A DNA stretch of 64,000 nucleotides from the IMG/VR virus record IMGVR_UViG_3300008116_003012, positions 55,007 through 119,006 of that record, one strand, 5' to 3'. Source of the DNA: a virus. Of the stretch, positions 25,564-34,778 are shown one piece after another. Under the pieces are notes generated by a model. The model was not told the origin of the DNA. It was given only the letters and a program-made list of their open reading frames with translations, and did no database searches. The position numbers were made by a program, and so were the translations under genes. Within the stretch, counting starts at the first letter, position 1, and every line of letters starts with the position of its first letter.

Positions 25564-26550
25564 ATGAACTTTACAGAAATACCATTTGAAAAAATTGTGC
25601 GTTTTGGACAACGAACAATGTTGACTCGCCCGTTGTTTTCCACAAGCTGGATACTAGGACGTTTTTGCAATTACAAATGTAGTTATTGTTGGCCTTATGC
25701 ACGTAGCGATCAACTTGATTATCAAAGTTTAGACGTATATAAGTGTACAGTAGATCAAATAAAAAGTCAAGCTCGTTTGAACGGATTTACCGAATTTCAT
25801 TGGAGTTTCAGTGGAGGAGAACCTACTGCTTACAAAGGGCTATTAGAACTAACCAAATATTTAGATGATGGTGTGCAGACTCCTTATCAAAGTGTACACA
25901 TGACTACCAATCTATCACCTGGATTAGAATGGTGGAAACGTTGGTCTAATGCTACTTCTATGTTAGCTAGACGCAGTATTACAGCAAGCCATCACGCAGA
26001 GTTTGCTAAAGAACAAGAGTTTGGTGATAAGATTTTACATCTAACAGACGAAAATGTTTTTGTCACTATCAATCAAGTAATGGTACCTGAGTTATTTTTT
26101 CAACTGTACGAAAAACTAGAACGCTTTCATCGAAGAGGAATAAACGTAACGTTGAAGCCGCAAAGCGATCCTACAGCTAGTCGTATAGTTGATGGGTACA
26201 CTGACGAAATGACGCAGTTGATGCGTACAGGTTTCCCGCAACAGTCACAAGGTGAAGATATATATCAAATATCACTGTTTGATAAAAGTAATGAAGAATA
26301 CCTATTTGATCAAGCTGAGAGATTCAACGCATTTGGATTTAATAAGTTTAAGGACTGGTCTTGCAATAGCGGATATCAAAGTGTTATTATAAGAAGTAAC
26401 GAAGTTAAAAGAAGTTATAGTTGTCATGACGGAGCATTAGGAACGTTAACAGAAGGGTTTAATCTTTTTAAATCTCCTAAGGTTTGTATAACTCCTACTT
26501 GTGTAAGTTCTGCAGACAGTAAAATACCAAAAATAAAAAATGAATATTGA
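25564..26550 (+). CDS. Radical SAM protein
   Basis: 328 aa. The CxxxCxxC cluster motif is CNYKCSYC (Cys35, Cys39, Cys42), and the SAM-binding GGEPT is at 86-90. Later Cys residues (CNSGYQ, YSCHDG, CITPTC) sit where SPASM/twitch auxiliary clusters bind in peptide- and carbohydrate-modifying enzymes. It generates a 5'-deoxyadenosyl radical; the substrate is unknown. The next gene, a methyltransferase-like one, overlaps its end by 11 bases, and another radical-SAM gene follows, so the three form one operon. Confidence 0.9.
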   Translation: MNFTEIPFEKIVRFGQRTMLTRPLFSTSWILGRFCNYKCSYCWPYARSDQLDYQSLDVYKCTVDQIKSQARLNGFTEFHWSFSGGEPTAYKGLLELTKYLDDGVQTPYQSVHMTTNLSPGLEWWKRWSNATSMLARRSITASHHAEFAKEQEFGDKILHLTDENVFVTINQVMVPELFFQLYEKLERFHRRGINVTLKPQSDPTASRIVDGYTDEMTQLMRTGFPQQSQGEDIYQISLFDKSNEEYLFDQAERFNAFGFNKFKDWSCNSGYQSVIIRSNEVKRSYSCHDGALGTLTEGFNLFKSPKVCITPTCVSSADSKIPKIKNEY

Positions 26551-27139
26551 CACAGAACATTTACATCATTGGATGCAGGCTATTAGGCAAAGTCCTGATC
26601 CTATGCGTACAATGGACGCCTTTTGGAGTGGACAGCTTCGCAGCAAAGAATGGCTTATAGATTGTTTAGATGAGCATGTACACCACAGTTCTAGTATAGA
26701 CATTCACGGAGGATGGGTAGGTGTACTGGCTAGTATGATTTTTCAAAGCAACATACCTGTTACTACTATTAGAAGTATAGACATTGATTCGTCGTGTGAA
26801 TCTATTGCCAACATGATGAACAGACAAGAATATTTGAATAATAAATTTAGAGCTGTAACTGCTAACATGTGTGAGATTCGTAGCGACGCTGATATTTCTA
26901 TTAACACTAGTTTTGAACACATATCTCAAGACGATTATGATTTATGGTTAAGCGGATTGAAGCACAACAGTTTAATAGTACTGCAAACAAATAATTACAA
27001 AATACCTGAGCATATTAGAATTTCTAAAAATTTAGAAGAATTTAAAGAACAAGCAGGTTTAGAAAAAGTTTTATATTCTGGAGAATTAGAGTTACCTTTA
27101 TATAAAAGATTTATGATTATAGGATATAAGAATGTTTAA
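26540..27139 (+). CDS. Class I SAM-dependent methyltransferase-like protein
   Basis: 199 aa Rossmann-like protein. A degenerate motif I (IDIHGGWVGVLASM) is followed by an acidic strand end RSIDIDSSCESIANMM, as in class I methyltransferases. A motif IV-like strand ISINTSFEHIS comes next. Similar small methyltransferases occur in marine phage islands; the acceptor is not known. It overlaps radical-SAM genes on both sides and probably acts on the same molecule. Confidence 0.65.
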   Translation: MNIDTEHLHHWMQAIRQSPDPMRTMDAFWSGQLRSKEWLIDCLDEHVHHSSSIDIHGGWVGVLASMIFQSNIPVTTIRSIDIDSSCESIANMMNRQEYLNNKFRAVTANMCEIRSDADISINTSFEHISQDDYDLWLSGLKHNSLIVLQTNNYKIPEHIRISKNLEEFKEQAGLEKVLYSGELELPLYKRFMIIGYKNV

Positions 27140-28223
27140 ATTTTCAGAACTACACGCAGTTCATTTAGAAATTACTAATAATTGTCAAGCAAAATGTCCT
27201 ATGTGTTCTAGGAACTACAGGGGAGGATTAGAAAATCCGTACATCAAAGTTAATGAATGGTCACTTGAAGATTTTTCTACAATCTTCAATCAAGAAGTAT
27301 TAGATCAATTAAAGAGTATTTTCTTTTGCGGAAATTTTGGAGATCCTATTATCAACAACGACCTAGCAGAAATGTGTGGGTACGCTACTAACGGAAATCC
27401 AAATTTACAAATAAGAATACATACTAACGGCGGAGCACGATCTAAAGAATGGTGGAGGTCATTGCCCGCAAAACTTCCTAGAAATCATTTTGTTATATTT
27501 GGGATTGATGGACTAGAAGATACTCATCACATTTACAGAGTTGGTACTAAGTATCAACAGGTTATCGATAATGCCAAAGCATTTATAGATGCCGGAGGGA
27601 TTGCAGAATGGGTCTTTATTAAATTCAAACATAACGAACACCAAGTAGAAGAAGCAAGGAAAAGAGCTAAAGAATTAGGATTCAAACTATTTACAGTTAA
27701 AAACAGTACTAGATTTTTAGAAGAAAAATTTAAAGTCCTTGATAAAAATGGAAACACTGATTATTACTTAGAACCTCCTACAAACAATCAAGTGACTTTA
27801 ATTTCACCTGATATGATTAAAAATTATAAGGTATGGGTTGATGATTCTAACATTGAATGTTACGTTCAACAAAATAGAGAAATATACATAGACGCATACA
27901 AAAATTTATTTCCCTGCTGTTTCCTTGCATCTACTCCTTATAATTATACAGAAGAAAATGACTTTACGTTCCCTGTAAGACAAGAAGTAAAAAAACAGTA
28001 TTCTAAATTAGTAGAATCGCTAGGCGGAATAGAAAATCTAAGTGCCACAAAGGTAGGTGTAAAAAATATACTAGAATCTAATTCTTGGCAAACTGTTTGG
28101 GATTATTACTGGAATGAATATAAACTAATTGTTTGTGCTAGAACTTGCGGAGTTAGTGCAAGCAAACCAATTTCAAAACCTAAAGATCAGTTCGTAGAAA
28201 GATCTAACCTTAAGGAAGAATGA
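27132..28223 (+). CDS. Radical SAM protein with SPASM-like C-terminus
   Basis: 363 aa. CxxxCxxC is CQAKCPMC (Cys18, Cys22, Cys25), right after a strand beginning HLEITNNC, a layout typical of SPASM-family maturases. The C-terminal part has CYVQQNREIYIDAYKNLFPCCF and CARTCG, likely ligands for an extra Fe-S cluster. The canonical GGEP is replaced by FCGNFGDPI. It ends convergent with, and overlapping by 14 bases, a glycosyltransferase-like gene. Confidence 0.88.
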   Translation: MFKFSELHAVHLEITNNCQAKCPMCSRNYRGGLENPYIKVNEWSLEDFSTIFNQEVLDQLKSIFFCGNFGDPIINNDLAEMCGYATNGNPNLQIRIHTNGGARSKEWWRSLPAKLPRNHFVIFGIDGLEDTHHIYRVGTKYQQVIDNAKAFIDAGGIAEWVFIKFKHNEHQVEEARKRAKELGFKLFTVKNSTRFLEEKFKVLDKNGNTDYYLEPPTNNQVTLISPDMIKNYKVWVDDSNIECYVQQNREIYIDAYKNLFPCCFLASTPYNYTEENDFTFPVRQEVKKQYSKLVESLGGIENLSATKVGVKNILESNSWQTVWDYYWNEYKLIVCARTCGVSASKPISKPKDQFVERSNLKEE

Positions 28224-29379
28224 TATCTCTAGAGTGAAGACTTAATAAATGATTTCTATTCCAGTCTAACACACTGTACATTTCTTTATAAAGACAGTGT
28301 AATTGATCGTTAGACAGGCTGTTAATGTAATCAATAAGTTTAAAAATCTTTAATAATCTTTCTGCATGATCAGATTCTTCATCGTAAGACTCGTCCCACC
28401 ATTTATCAAAAGTTTTAAACCCTAGTTCTTTCAAATACTGTAAAGTAAATGGGGCACCTATCATTATAAAAGGTGTTAGTGTAACCATAGAGTTAAATGT
28501 TTTTTCAGTAATTGTAGCAGTAGGTTGAAAAAATACTGATTCAGTAACTATTGCTGCAAACGAATCTTCAAAACTTTTTAAAAAGTTTTCTAAATTTCCA
28601 TCCCAAGTCCACGGAAAGTTTGCAATTTTAGGAAATTTATAATTTTCAATTACAATTTTATCAATCTTATTATCAATGAAAAAATCTGTTTGATTTAAAA
28701 TTTTATTTCCTTCTTTTAGATAGTACCAAGGTAAAGTTTTAAGCCAAGTGATATCTTCGCATATATTGTTACAGGAAAACGGCCAACTGTACTTCCCTGG
28801 CTTATCAGCTAGATAACACATTAGTAAGTGTCTATGATTAGTAAATCTATTTGCAGAACACCAAAACTTATATTTGATTTCATTTTTGGGCTTAAACAAT
28901 TCTGCGTTATACTTATAACCAATTGATTCGGTTTGATTTTGAAAATCTAAACACTGTAATGTTAAATTAGGATAATTTTGAAAAATATATTTTGTTGTAT
29001 TGTATTCACAACAATGAACAGTTATGCTAATTTCTTCTTCTCTAGCAAACTTATCTGCAACATCTAACACAGGAGTTCGCAATTCTGTATGAAGCTGGTC
29101 GTTGTATTCTAGTTCATTGTATTCTTTTACAGTTTTATCAGTATCTGAATAATATCTAAACCATTCAAACAAATATATTTCTATCCCAGTTTCTTTAAGT
29201 AAATGTTTGTTTAAATTGTGTTTAATGTTGTCTAAAGAAAATTCTTTTCCTTGTCCTATATAAACAATTGAAGGAACTTTAGTTCTTCCCAAAGCGGTAG
29301 ATTCAATTATTTCATTGTCTAGTACAATAGTAGAAGATAACTCAAAAGGAAAGTTATGATAATAAATGTTTTCCCGCAT
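28210..29379 (-). CDS. Glycosyltransferase-like protein
   Basis: 389 aa. The C-terminal third has the arrangement TESVFFQPTATITEKTFNSM...PFIMIGAPFTLQYLKELGF. This matches the E-x4-(S/T)EK(T/x)...P.I..G...(N/Y)L..LGF pattern of alpha-fucosyltransferase-like and related GT-B enzymes in marine phages. Conserved ends such as FDKWWDESYDEE are also typical. A relative at 50921 keeps the same order (EKTWKAIITSKPFLI). Donor and acceptor are unknown. It follows the amidinotransferase gene by one base. Confidence 0.6.
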   Translation of the reverse strand: MRENIYYHNFPFELSSTIVLDNEIIESTALGRTKVPSIVYIGQGKEFSLDNIKHNLNKHLLKETGIEIYLFEWFRYYSDTDKTVKEYNELEYNDQLHTELRTPVLDVADKFAREEEISITVHCCEYNTTKYIFQNYPNLTLQCLDFQNQTESIGYKYNAELFKPKNEIKYKFWCSANRFTNHRHLLMCYLADKPGKYSWPFSCNNICEDITWLKTLPWYYLKEGNKILNQTDFFIDNKIDKIVIENYKFPKIANFPWTWDGNLENFLKSFEDSFAAIVTESVFFQPTATITEKTFNSMVTLTPFIMIGAPFTLQYLKELGFKTFDKWWDESYDEESDHAERLLKIFKLIDYINSLSNDQLHCLYKEMYSVLDWNRNHLLSLHSRDIILP

Positions 29380-29380
29380 A

Positions 29381-30367
29381 TCAATGACTTCTAAATAAAT
29401 CTAATGTGACACAATGGAACCCGCCTCCTAGTGTACGTTGTTGTCTTGCTGGCAGCATTGCACATTCTATTTTGTGCTTCTCTAATTCTTTTCTAAGTTC
29501 GTGTTGATGATCTGGTATTGCCGCTAGATTAGGATTGACAGAAAAGATATTCATAGCAACCCATTTGCTACTGTTACAATAGCCAGGGTAGTGTGCGACT
29601 TCGCCAGGGTCAGGTGCCCATACAACATCCCAATTTTGCAACGGCTTTGGTAATTGTTCGACACTTTTTATCCTGCTGGGATTTAACAGCATTAATCCTT
29701 CTCTTAGTAATGTAATAGTACTGTCAATGTGCATGTAACTATAGACACCTTCTAGTGTCCATACACGCTTGTTACCTACTAGATTTTGTAGATATTCTGC
29801 ACCTTTTTTATTTCCGCTGTTGCTGACAAGATATATTAAGTCATCATTTACTTTTAAAACATTTGCAGCATCAAAACAAGGTTGTGTTTCATTTAATGCA
29901 AGAGTGTCTTTATCTCCTAAGCAATTTAGGTTGTATAATTCTTTATTGTAATTAATAGGTGCTTCAATATATTTTGCACCTAATCGCTCTAAAGGTTCAA
30001 AATGTTCATGCATAGCAAGATATTCTTTATGTCTTGCACGTAAAGGTTGCGGCGTTGCTAAAATTGTATCGTTATATACTATGACGCTGTCTCTAGGACA
30101 ATAATTGTAATAATTAGGTAACGGAGTGCGTTTTGGTCTTAATACTTCTACACTTTCTCCTTTAAGAAAGTTGCAAAATGTTTCTAAGTCTTCATTGGCT
30201 TCGTCTATTACTTGTTGAGGATATAATCCTTCAGGAATGTCACTAGAATCTTTTTTATCTGCGTAATTTACAACTCGAAGACTTACATCAAGTTTAGGTA
30301 TTCTTGCACCATCAGCAACACCTACAATAACTGTTTTAAGAGTATCCCACTCGTTTTTGCTTAACAT
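29381..30367 (-). CDS. Amidinotransferase (glycine/inosamine amidinotransferase family), copy 1
   Basis: 328 aa. Family enzymes move an amidino group from arginine to an amine through a Cys intermediate. The triad is visible: FDAAN (Asp166), MHIDST (His213) and GGGFHC (Cys319), plus the N-terminal block DTLKTVIVG. The length matches phage and bacterial relatives. A second copy at 33267 is highly similar (MHIDST, LGGGFHCVTLDL shared). Neighbouring sugar-nucleotide and aminotransferase genes suggest an amino-sugar acceptor. Its start has a GAGGT site. Confidence 0.9.
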   Translation of the reverse strand: MLSKNEWDTLKTVIVGVADGARIPKLDVSLRVVNYADKKDSSDIPEGLYPQQVIDEANEDLETFCNFLKGESVEVLRPKRTPLPNYYNYCPRDSVIVYNDTILATPQPLRARHKEYLAMHEHFEPLERLGAKYIEAPINYNKELYNLNCLGDKDTLALNETQPCFDAANVLKVNDDLIYLVSNSGNKKGAEYLQNLVGNKRVWTLEGVYSYMHIDSTITLLREGLMLLNPSRIKSVEQLPKPLQNWDVVWAPDPGEVAHYPGYCNSSKWVAMNIFSVNPNLAAIPDHQHELRKELEKHKIECAMLPARQQRTLGGGFHCVTLDLFRSH

Positions 30368-30391
30368 TTAATTACCTCGGACAAATAAAAG

Positions 30392-30399
30392 ATTAAATA
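30392..30399 (+). promoter_or_regulatory. Late promoter-like motif (ATTAAATA)
   Basis: ATTAAATA, 27 bases before the chosen ATG at 30427. A matching minus-strand ATTAAATA at 30408-30415 points toward the amidinotransferase gene, so the two divergent units have interleaved promoters. Confidence 0.45.
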
Positions 30400-30407
30400 G
30401 TAGCAGT

Positions 30408-30415
30408 TATTTAAT
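30408..30415 (-). promoter_or_regulatory. Late promoter-like motif (ATTAAATA), minus strand
   Basis: ATTAAATA on the minus strand, 40 bases before the amidinotransferase ATG at 30367, interleaved with the plus-strand motif at 30392-30399. Confidence 0.38.
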
Positions 30416-30426
30416 TGAATACTACT

Positions 30427-30840
30427 ATGCTTACACAAATTTTTTCAAAAGTAAACCCAGAAAAACTGTTACATTCTGTATATAGGCCCACTGTTAAGTC
30501 TAACAGAATAGACTTAGCACCTCCAGAACAGTTTTTGCAATTGTCAATAATCAATCCTTCACATGGAAAAAAATATGATAAGCACTATCATATATGGAAA
30601 ACTCCTTCATTTGATAAGACTATTGCACAAGAATCATGGGTTATAATATCTGGTTCAGTAAGAGTCAGCTTTTATGATACAGATAATCAATTACTACAAG
30701 AAGAAATAATAGGGCCTGGAGAGTGTTCTATGACTTTTGAAGGAGGTCATACTTACGAAATCCTTGAAGAAAACACTTCAATCTACGAATTTAAAACAGG
30801 TCCTTATAACGGAAGAGAAAATGACAAACAGTTTTTTTGA
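30427..30840 (+). CDS. Cupin protein of the surface-polysaccharide type
   Basis: 137 aa from the ATG at 30427; a TTG at 30415 is less likely. A single cupin barrel with the motifs HYHIWKTP and SWVIISGSVRVSFYD. The ending YEFKTGPYNGRENDKQFF is a tail I associate with cupins in LPS/capsule sugar clusters. It may isomerise or stabilise a sugar or acid intermediate. It overlaps the UDP-sugar dehydrogenase start by 20 bases. Confidence 0.75.
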   Translation: MLTQIFSKVNPEKLLHSVYRPTVKSNRIDLAPPEQFLQLSIINPSHGKKYDKHYHIWKTPSFDKTIAQESWVIISGSVRVSFYDTDNQLLQEEIIGPGECSMTFEGGHTYEILEENTSIYEFKTGPYNGRENDKQFF

Positions 30841-31585
30841 TAATAAAACAGTAGGTATAGCAGGCTACGGATTTGTTGGAAAAGCCACGCATCGAGGTAT
30901 TCTCAACGACATGCCTGTATTAATTCACGACCTACAAAGAAATACAAACTTATCTGATCTCCAAGATGCTAGTACAGTATTTTTCTGTGTACCTACTGAT
31001 AATCAAAATGATGTAAATCGTTTACTTAATGAGATTAAAAAATTAAAAGAAATTAATAAAGAATGTAAGATTATTATTAGAAGTACAATTCCCTTAGGAA
31101 CATCTAAACGTATAGAAGAACTAATACAAGACAAAATTATCTATATACCAGAATTTTTCCGCCAGCGCATTTGGGAAGAAGAGTGCGGTCGCAGACCATT
31201 GATAGTAGGTCACAACGGAATAAATGTCAAAGAGTGGATCGGAGACGATGACTTTTTAGAATGTTCCTTAGAAGAAGCAGAACTAATAAAAATGTTCAGC
31301 AATAATTTTGCTGCATTAAGAGTTGTCTTTGCAAATCATTTCTACGAGTTAGCTGAACAAAGTAATTGCAACTACGATGTAATTACAAAATTATTTTCTA
31401 AAGTCATGCATCCTGAATCCTATCTTGAAGTAAATGAAGATTTAAGAGGATTCGGAGGGAAGTGTTTGCCAAAAGATTTAGATTTTATAATCAACACTTT
31501 CAATCAATTAGGATTGTCTCAAACATTATTTGATTCTGTTAAGAAAGATAACGAACAATGGAAAATTACCGTAAGAGAATCTTAA
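30821..31585 (+). CDS. UDP-glucose/GDP-mannose dehydrogenase-like protein, short form
   Basis: The ATG at 30821 (MTNSFFDNKTVGIAGYGFVG) gives 254 aa; a longer frame from 30737 overlaps the cupin gene. It has the NAD-binding GYGFVG, the strand VFFCVPTD, RSTIPLGT, and the catalytic Cys block GFGGKCLPKD. The family oxidises the C6 alcohol of a nucleotide sugar to a carboxylate. At 254 aa it lacks most of the usual C-terminal sugar-nucleotide domain (full length about 390-450), a compaction also seen in other phage enzymes here. A decarboxylase-like SDR follows with a 28-base overlap. Confidence 0.85.
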   Translation: MTNSFFDNKTVGIAGYGFVGKATHRGILNDMPVLIHDLQRNTNLSDLQDASTVFFCVPTDNQNDVNRLLNEIKKLKEINKECKIIIRSTIPLGTSKRIEELIQDKIIYIPEFFRQRIWEEECGRRPLIVGHNGINVKEWIGDDDFLECSLEEAELIKMFSNNFAALRVVFANHFYELAEQSNCNYDVITKLFSKVMHPESYLEVNEDLRGFGGKCLPKDLDFIINTFNQLGLSQTLFDSVKKDNEQWKITVRES

Positions 31586-32460
31586 TAACTGGTGCTGCGG
31601 GTCTTATAGGTAGAGAACTTTGTAATAAGTTATCTCTCAAGCATCATGTTGTAGGAGTTGATAATAATTTTAGATTTAATGACTACACTCCAGAAAACTG
31701 CTACTATGTTAAGAAAGATTTAAAAGAATTTATAGCATCTGCTGACAATGACTTTGACTACGTATTTCACATGGCGGCTATAAATGGTACAAGTCATTTC
31801 TATGACATGCCTCTAAATGTATTAGAAAATAATATTACTACAGATTTAGAAATATTCAATTTTGCCGGAAAAAATAAAAACTGCAAATTAATATATGCCA
31901 GCAGCAGCGAAATTGTTGCAGATTCAAAAAACTTTCCTACGGCTGAAGAAACAGATGTTGTTATAAAAGACATACACAATTCAAGATGGAGTTATCGATT
32001 ACCAAAAATTGTATCTGAAAATTATCTATTCAACAGCAACTTAGATTTTTTAATTGTGAGATTTTTCAATGTCTACGGTGCTAACAGTACCAAAGGACAT
32101 TTTATAGGTGATATTTTAGAAAAAATAAATTCTAATGTATTTGAAATACATGGGTCTAACGAAACAAGATCTTTCTGTTATATAGATGATGCTATTACTG
32201 CACTGTTATCTATATACGAACAAGTCAGCAGAGAAGTAATCAATATAGGAGCACAGGAAGAAATATCTATTCTAGATGCTGCAAATCAAATTGCAGAGTG
32301 CATGGGTATTAAAGATCCTAACTGGAAAATAGTTCCTAGCAGATATGGCAGTGTTGATAGAAGAATTCCTGATATAACAAAACTTAAATTTTATTTTAAG
32401 CAATATAATCCTATATCTTTTAAACAAGGTATAGAGTTGATTCTAAAGTCTCGTCAATAA
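31558..32460 (+). CDS. Extended SDR, UDP-glucuronate decarboxylase/epimerase-like
   Basis: 300 aa with NAD-binding GAAGLIG (residues 12-18) and catalytic YRLPK (Y-x3-K). The active-site strand reads YASSSEIV: the S-E pair matches UDP-glucuronate decarboxylases (UXS, ArnA), whereas 4,6-dehydratases have T-D-E. The C-terminal DRRIPDITKLK also fits the decarboxylase signature RRKPDI. With the dehydrogenase upstream it could turn UDP-glucuronate into UDP-xylose or a 4-keto-pentose. The family assignment is firm, the exact reaction inferred. Confidence 0.82.
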   Translation: MENYRKRILITGAAGLIGRELCNKLSLKHHVVGVDNNFRFNDYTPENCYYVKKDLKEFIASADNDFDYVFHMAAINGTSHFYDMPLNVLENNITTDLEIFNFAGKNKNCKLIYASSSEIVADSKNFPTAEETDVVIKDIHNSRWSYRLPKIVSENYLFNSNLDFLIVRFFNVYGANSTKGHFIGDILEKINSNVFEIHGSNETRSFCYIDDAITALLSIYEQVSREVINIGAQEEISILDAANQIAECMGIKDPNWKIVPSRYGSVDRRIPDITKLKFYFKQYNPISFKQGIELILKSRQ

Positions 32461-33257
32461 CACTTAGTAAAAATAGTTATTCCGCTTTTTTCTTTATGTG
32501 TGCCAGCGCCCGCATGTAGTCTGTTTCGTTCAAACACAATTACATTGCCTGGAGTCCATTCTACTATATTTGAAACAGTTAGTCCATGAAGACTTTCTAT
32601 ATCAATATGATTTAAGTATTTGCTGTGCATTGCTTGATCAAACAATTTACTTTTATCATAGTTAACAATTTGAGAATAATCATAGCAACGATTATCAACT
32701 TTGCCAATTTTTTTATCAGACCTAGCTTCTATTAAGTATTCTAGTTCTTTTATCAGTTTGCTGTCCACGTTAAAGTCTGTTATAGATTCTGGAGAATCTA
32801 TACATTGTTTATAAAATTCTCTAATATCTTTTACAGTTTGAAATTGTTCTTGTTTGTTGGGCAGTTGATATTCAAAAGGCGAGTTTTCTTTTTTGCTAAA
32901 TTTTGCACTGTGTCCGTTCCAAAAGTTATCAAAGAATACAGTGTAAGATTCTCCGTTATTGTAAAGAGGAATTATTATTCCATGTCCAGTACTTTGTTCT
33001 TCAGTATCTCCGCTGTCAACATGTAACTTAAAGCTTATTTTAAATAGATTAAAAATTACTTCATCAACTTGATAATTGTAATCTAATACTGAGTCTAGTA
33101 CTTTTTTAACAATATGTTGAGGCCATTGGTCCATATCCCACCTAGGATGCTTACTAGCAACATCTGGTCTTATATCAGACCGATGATCTAAAATATTTTG
33201 ATAATAAATTAGTTCATTGATCTCTGCCGGAGTAAGGACATTTTTTATTTCAAACAT
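32454..33257 (-). CDS. 2-oxoglutarate/Fe(II) oxygenase-like protein, copy A
   Basis: 267 aa. LHVDSG supplies the HxD iron ligands and RLHAGAG the distal His, followed by a KSGITIFT strand where the 2-oxoglutarate-binding basic residue sits. The 268-aa protein at 35437 is a clear paralogue (SLHVDSG, RLHCAGSG, GLTIFT; also RCYDYS/TDIVN in both). The substrate is unknown. A CATAAATA motif lies six bases before its ATG. Confidence 0.75.
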   Translation of the reverse strand: MFEIKNVLTPAEINELIYYQNILDHRSDIRPDVASKHPRWDMDQWPQHIVKKVLDSVLDYNYQVDEVIFNLFKISFKLHVDSGDTEEQSTGHGIIIPLYNNGESYTVFFDNFWNGHSAKFSKKENSPFEYQLPNKQEQFQTVKDIREFYKQCIDSPESITDFNVDSKLIKELEYLIEARSDKKIGKVDNRCYDYSQIVNYDKSKLFDQAMHSKYLNHIDIESLHGLTVSNIVEWTPGNVIVFERNRLHAGAGTHKEKSGITIFTKCY

Positions 33258-33263
33258 ATAAAA

Positions 33264-33271
33264 TATTTATG
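33264..33271 (-). promoter_or_regulatory. Late promoter-like motif (CATAAATA)
   Basis: CATAAATA on the minus strand six bases before the ATG at 33257. It overlaps the last codons of amidinotransferase copy 2, so the oxygenase has its own start signal. Confidence 0.55.
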
Positions 33272-34253
33272 GCTTAGATCTAATTAAATCTAGTGTAACG
33301 CAGTGAAATCCACCGCCTAGTGTTCTTTCGTGACGCATTGGTAACATAGCACAATCTATTTTATATTTTTCTAATGCTTTTCTTAAAGGTTCTTGACTTT
33401 CTTCTACAACAATTAAGTTAGGATTAATCGAAAAAACGTTCATGTTCATCCATATGCTGGCATTGCAATAACCAGGATAATGTCCTATATCTATAGGCTC
33501 AGATGCCCAAATGTAATCCCAACTTTGTAACGGCTTAGGTAGTTGATCTATGCTTTTTATTCTGCTGGGGTTCAACAACATTAGACCTTCTCTAAGGAGG
33601 GCAATGGTGCTGTCAATGTGCATGTAACTATAGACACCTTCTACTAAATGTACTTTAGCATTGTTTCCTACTAACTCTTGTAGATAGGCAGCTCCTTGTT
33701 TATTGCCACTATTGCTGACCAAATAAAACAGATCTTGATTGCATTTTAAAACATTAGCTGCATCAAAACTAGCTGTAGTTTCTGTTAGTGCCAAGACATC
33801 TTTGTCTTGTACACAAGCTTCGTTGTATAGACTATCTGGATGGTCTGGTCTATTTTTAATATATCTAACTTCTGGATATTTTAAAAAGCAGTGTTCTAAG
33901 GCAAGATGTTCATTCTTTCTTGCTCTCAGCGGTTGAGGTGTTGCAAGTATTAAGTCATCATAGACTAATACGCCATCCCTTGGGCAATAGTTATAGTATT
34001 CTGGAATAACACCGTCGTCGGGTCTAAGAACTTCTATGTTTTCTTTTTTTAAAAAATCACAGAACACTTCTAAATCTTCATTGGCTTCATCTATAACTTG
34101 TTTTGGATAGAGTCCTGTTGGGATGTCATTTATGTCAGTGACATTTGCATAATTAACTGTTCTAAGGCTTAAATCTACTTTAGGAATAGCGGCGTTTGTT
34201 GCACTACCTACAATTACAGTTTTTAAAGGATCCCATTCATTTAAACTTAGCAT
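33267..34253 (-). CDS. Amidinotransferase, copy 2
   Basis: 328 aa, the same length and order as the gene at 29381: DPLKTVIVG, FDAAN (Asp164), MHIDST (His212), GGGFHC (Cys318). The two differ mostly in the central acceptor region (residues 110-160) and near the C-terminus. This suggests related donors but different acceptors, or a recent duplication under divergence. It is transcribed toward the 2OG oxygenase gene. Its ATG follows an AAGGAAA site. Confidence 0.9.
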   Translation of the reverse strand: MLSLNEWDPLKTVIVGSATNAAIPKVDLSLRTVNYANVTDINDIPTGLYPKQVIDEANEDLEVFCDFLKKENIEVLRPDDGVIPEYYNYCPRDGVLVYDDLILATPQPLRARKNEHLALEHCFLKYPEVRYIKNRPDHPDSLYNEACVQDKDVLALTETTASFDAANVLKCNQDLFYLVSNSGNKQGAAYLQELVGNNAKVHLVEGVYSYMHIDSTIALLREGLMLLNPSRIKSIDQLPKPLQSWDYIWASEPIDIGHYPGYCNASIWMNMNVFSINPNLIVVEESQEPLRKALEKYKIDCAMLPMRHERTLGGGFHCVTLDLIRSKP

Positions 34254-34267
34254 TTATCATTTTCCTT

Positions 34268-34275
34268 GTTAAATA
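34268..34275 (+). promoter_or_regulatory. Late promoter-like motif (GTTAAATA)
   Basis: GTTAAATA five bases before the ATG at 34281; only 27 bases separate this ATG from the divergent ATG at 34253. Confidence 0.5.
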
Positions 34276-34280
34276 CATTT

Positions 34281-34778
34281 ATGCAAAATTTTGGAAAAAC
34301 ACCTGTGTCTTGGAATATAGAAAATTTTAAAAAATTACCATATAAACTCGATCCTGATTTAATAATGTGTGAAGAATACGTAGCCGTAGGTCACCATTTA
34401 GAATCTATGAAGTTTTACAATTGTTTTGAAACAGACATAGGATTTCCTTTAGATAGTATTGTTAAAAATTTTGATTTTTTATCTAACATTCGGATCGCAG
34501 TAAATCTGTTTACACCCGGACAGTACATTCCGTTGCACTCTGACAAGTACGAAAGATTTAGCAAACTTAACAAGCTTTCAAACTTAGATTCTGTTGTTAG
34601 AATTATTCTAATGTTAGAAGACAATGTGCCTGGACAGTTTTTACAAATTGAAGATAAAGTAATTTATTCTTGGCAAGCAGGAGATTGGTTTGCGTGGAAG
34701 TCTACTGCCCAACATGCCTTTTATAATTTTAGCAAGCAGAACAGATATTCTCTACAGATAACCGGAACATTAAATTAA
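34281..34778 (+). CDS. 2OG/Fe(II) oxygenase of the Asp/Asn-hydroxylase type
   Basis: 165 aa from the ATG at 34281; a TTG at 34266 lies within the promoter motif. The sequence GQYIPLHSDKYERF gives HxD, then a jelly-roll region. AQHAFYNFSKQNRYSLQITG supplies the distal His and the Arg for 2-oxoglutarate, in the spacing of aspartyl/asparaginyl beta-hydroxylases. It overlaps the end of the convergent DegT-like gene by four bases. Confidence 0.75.
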   Translation: MQNFGKTPVSWNIENFKKLPYKLDPDLIMCEEYVAVGHHLESMKFYNCFETDIGFPLDSIVKNFDFLSNIRIAVNLFTPGQYIPLHSDKYERFSKLNKLSNLDSVVRIILMLEDNVPGQFLQIEDKVIYSWQAGDWFAWKSTAQHAFYNFSKQNRYSLQITGTLN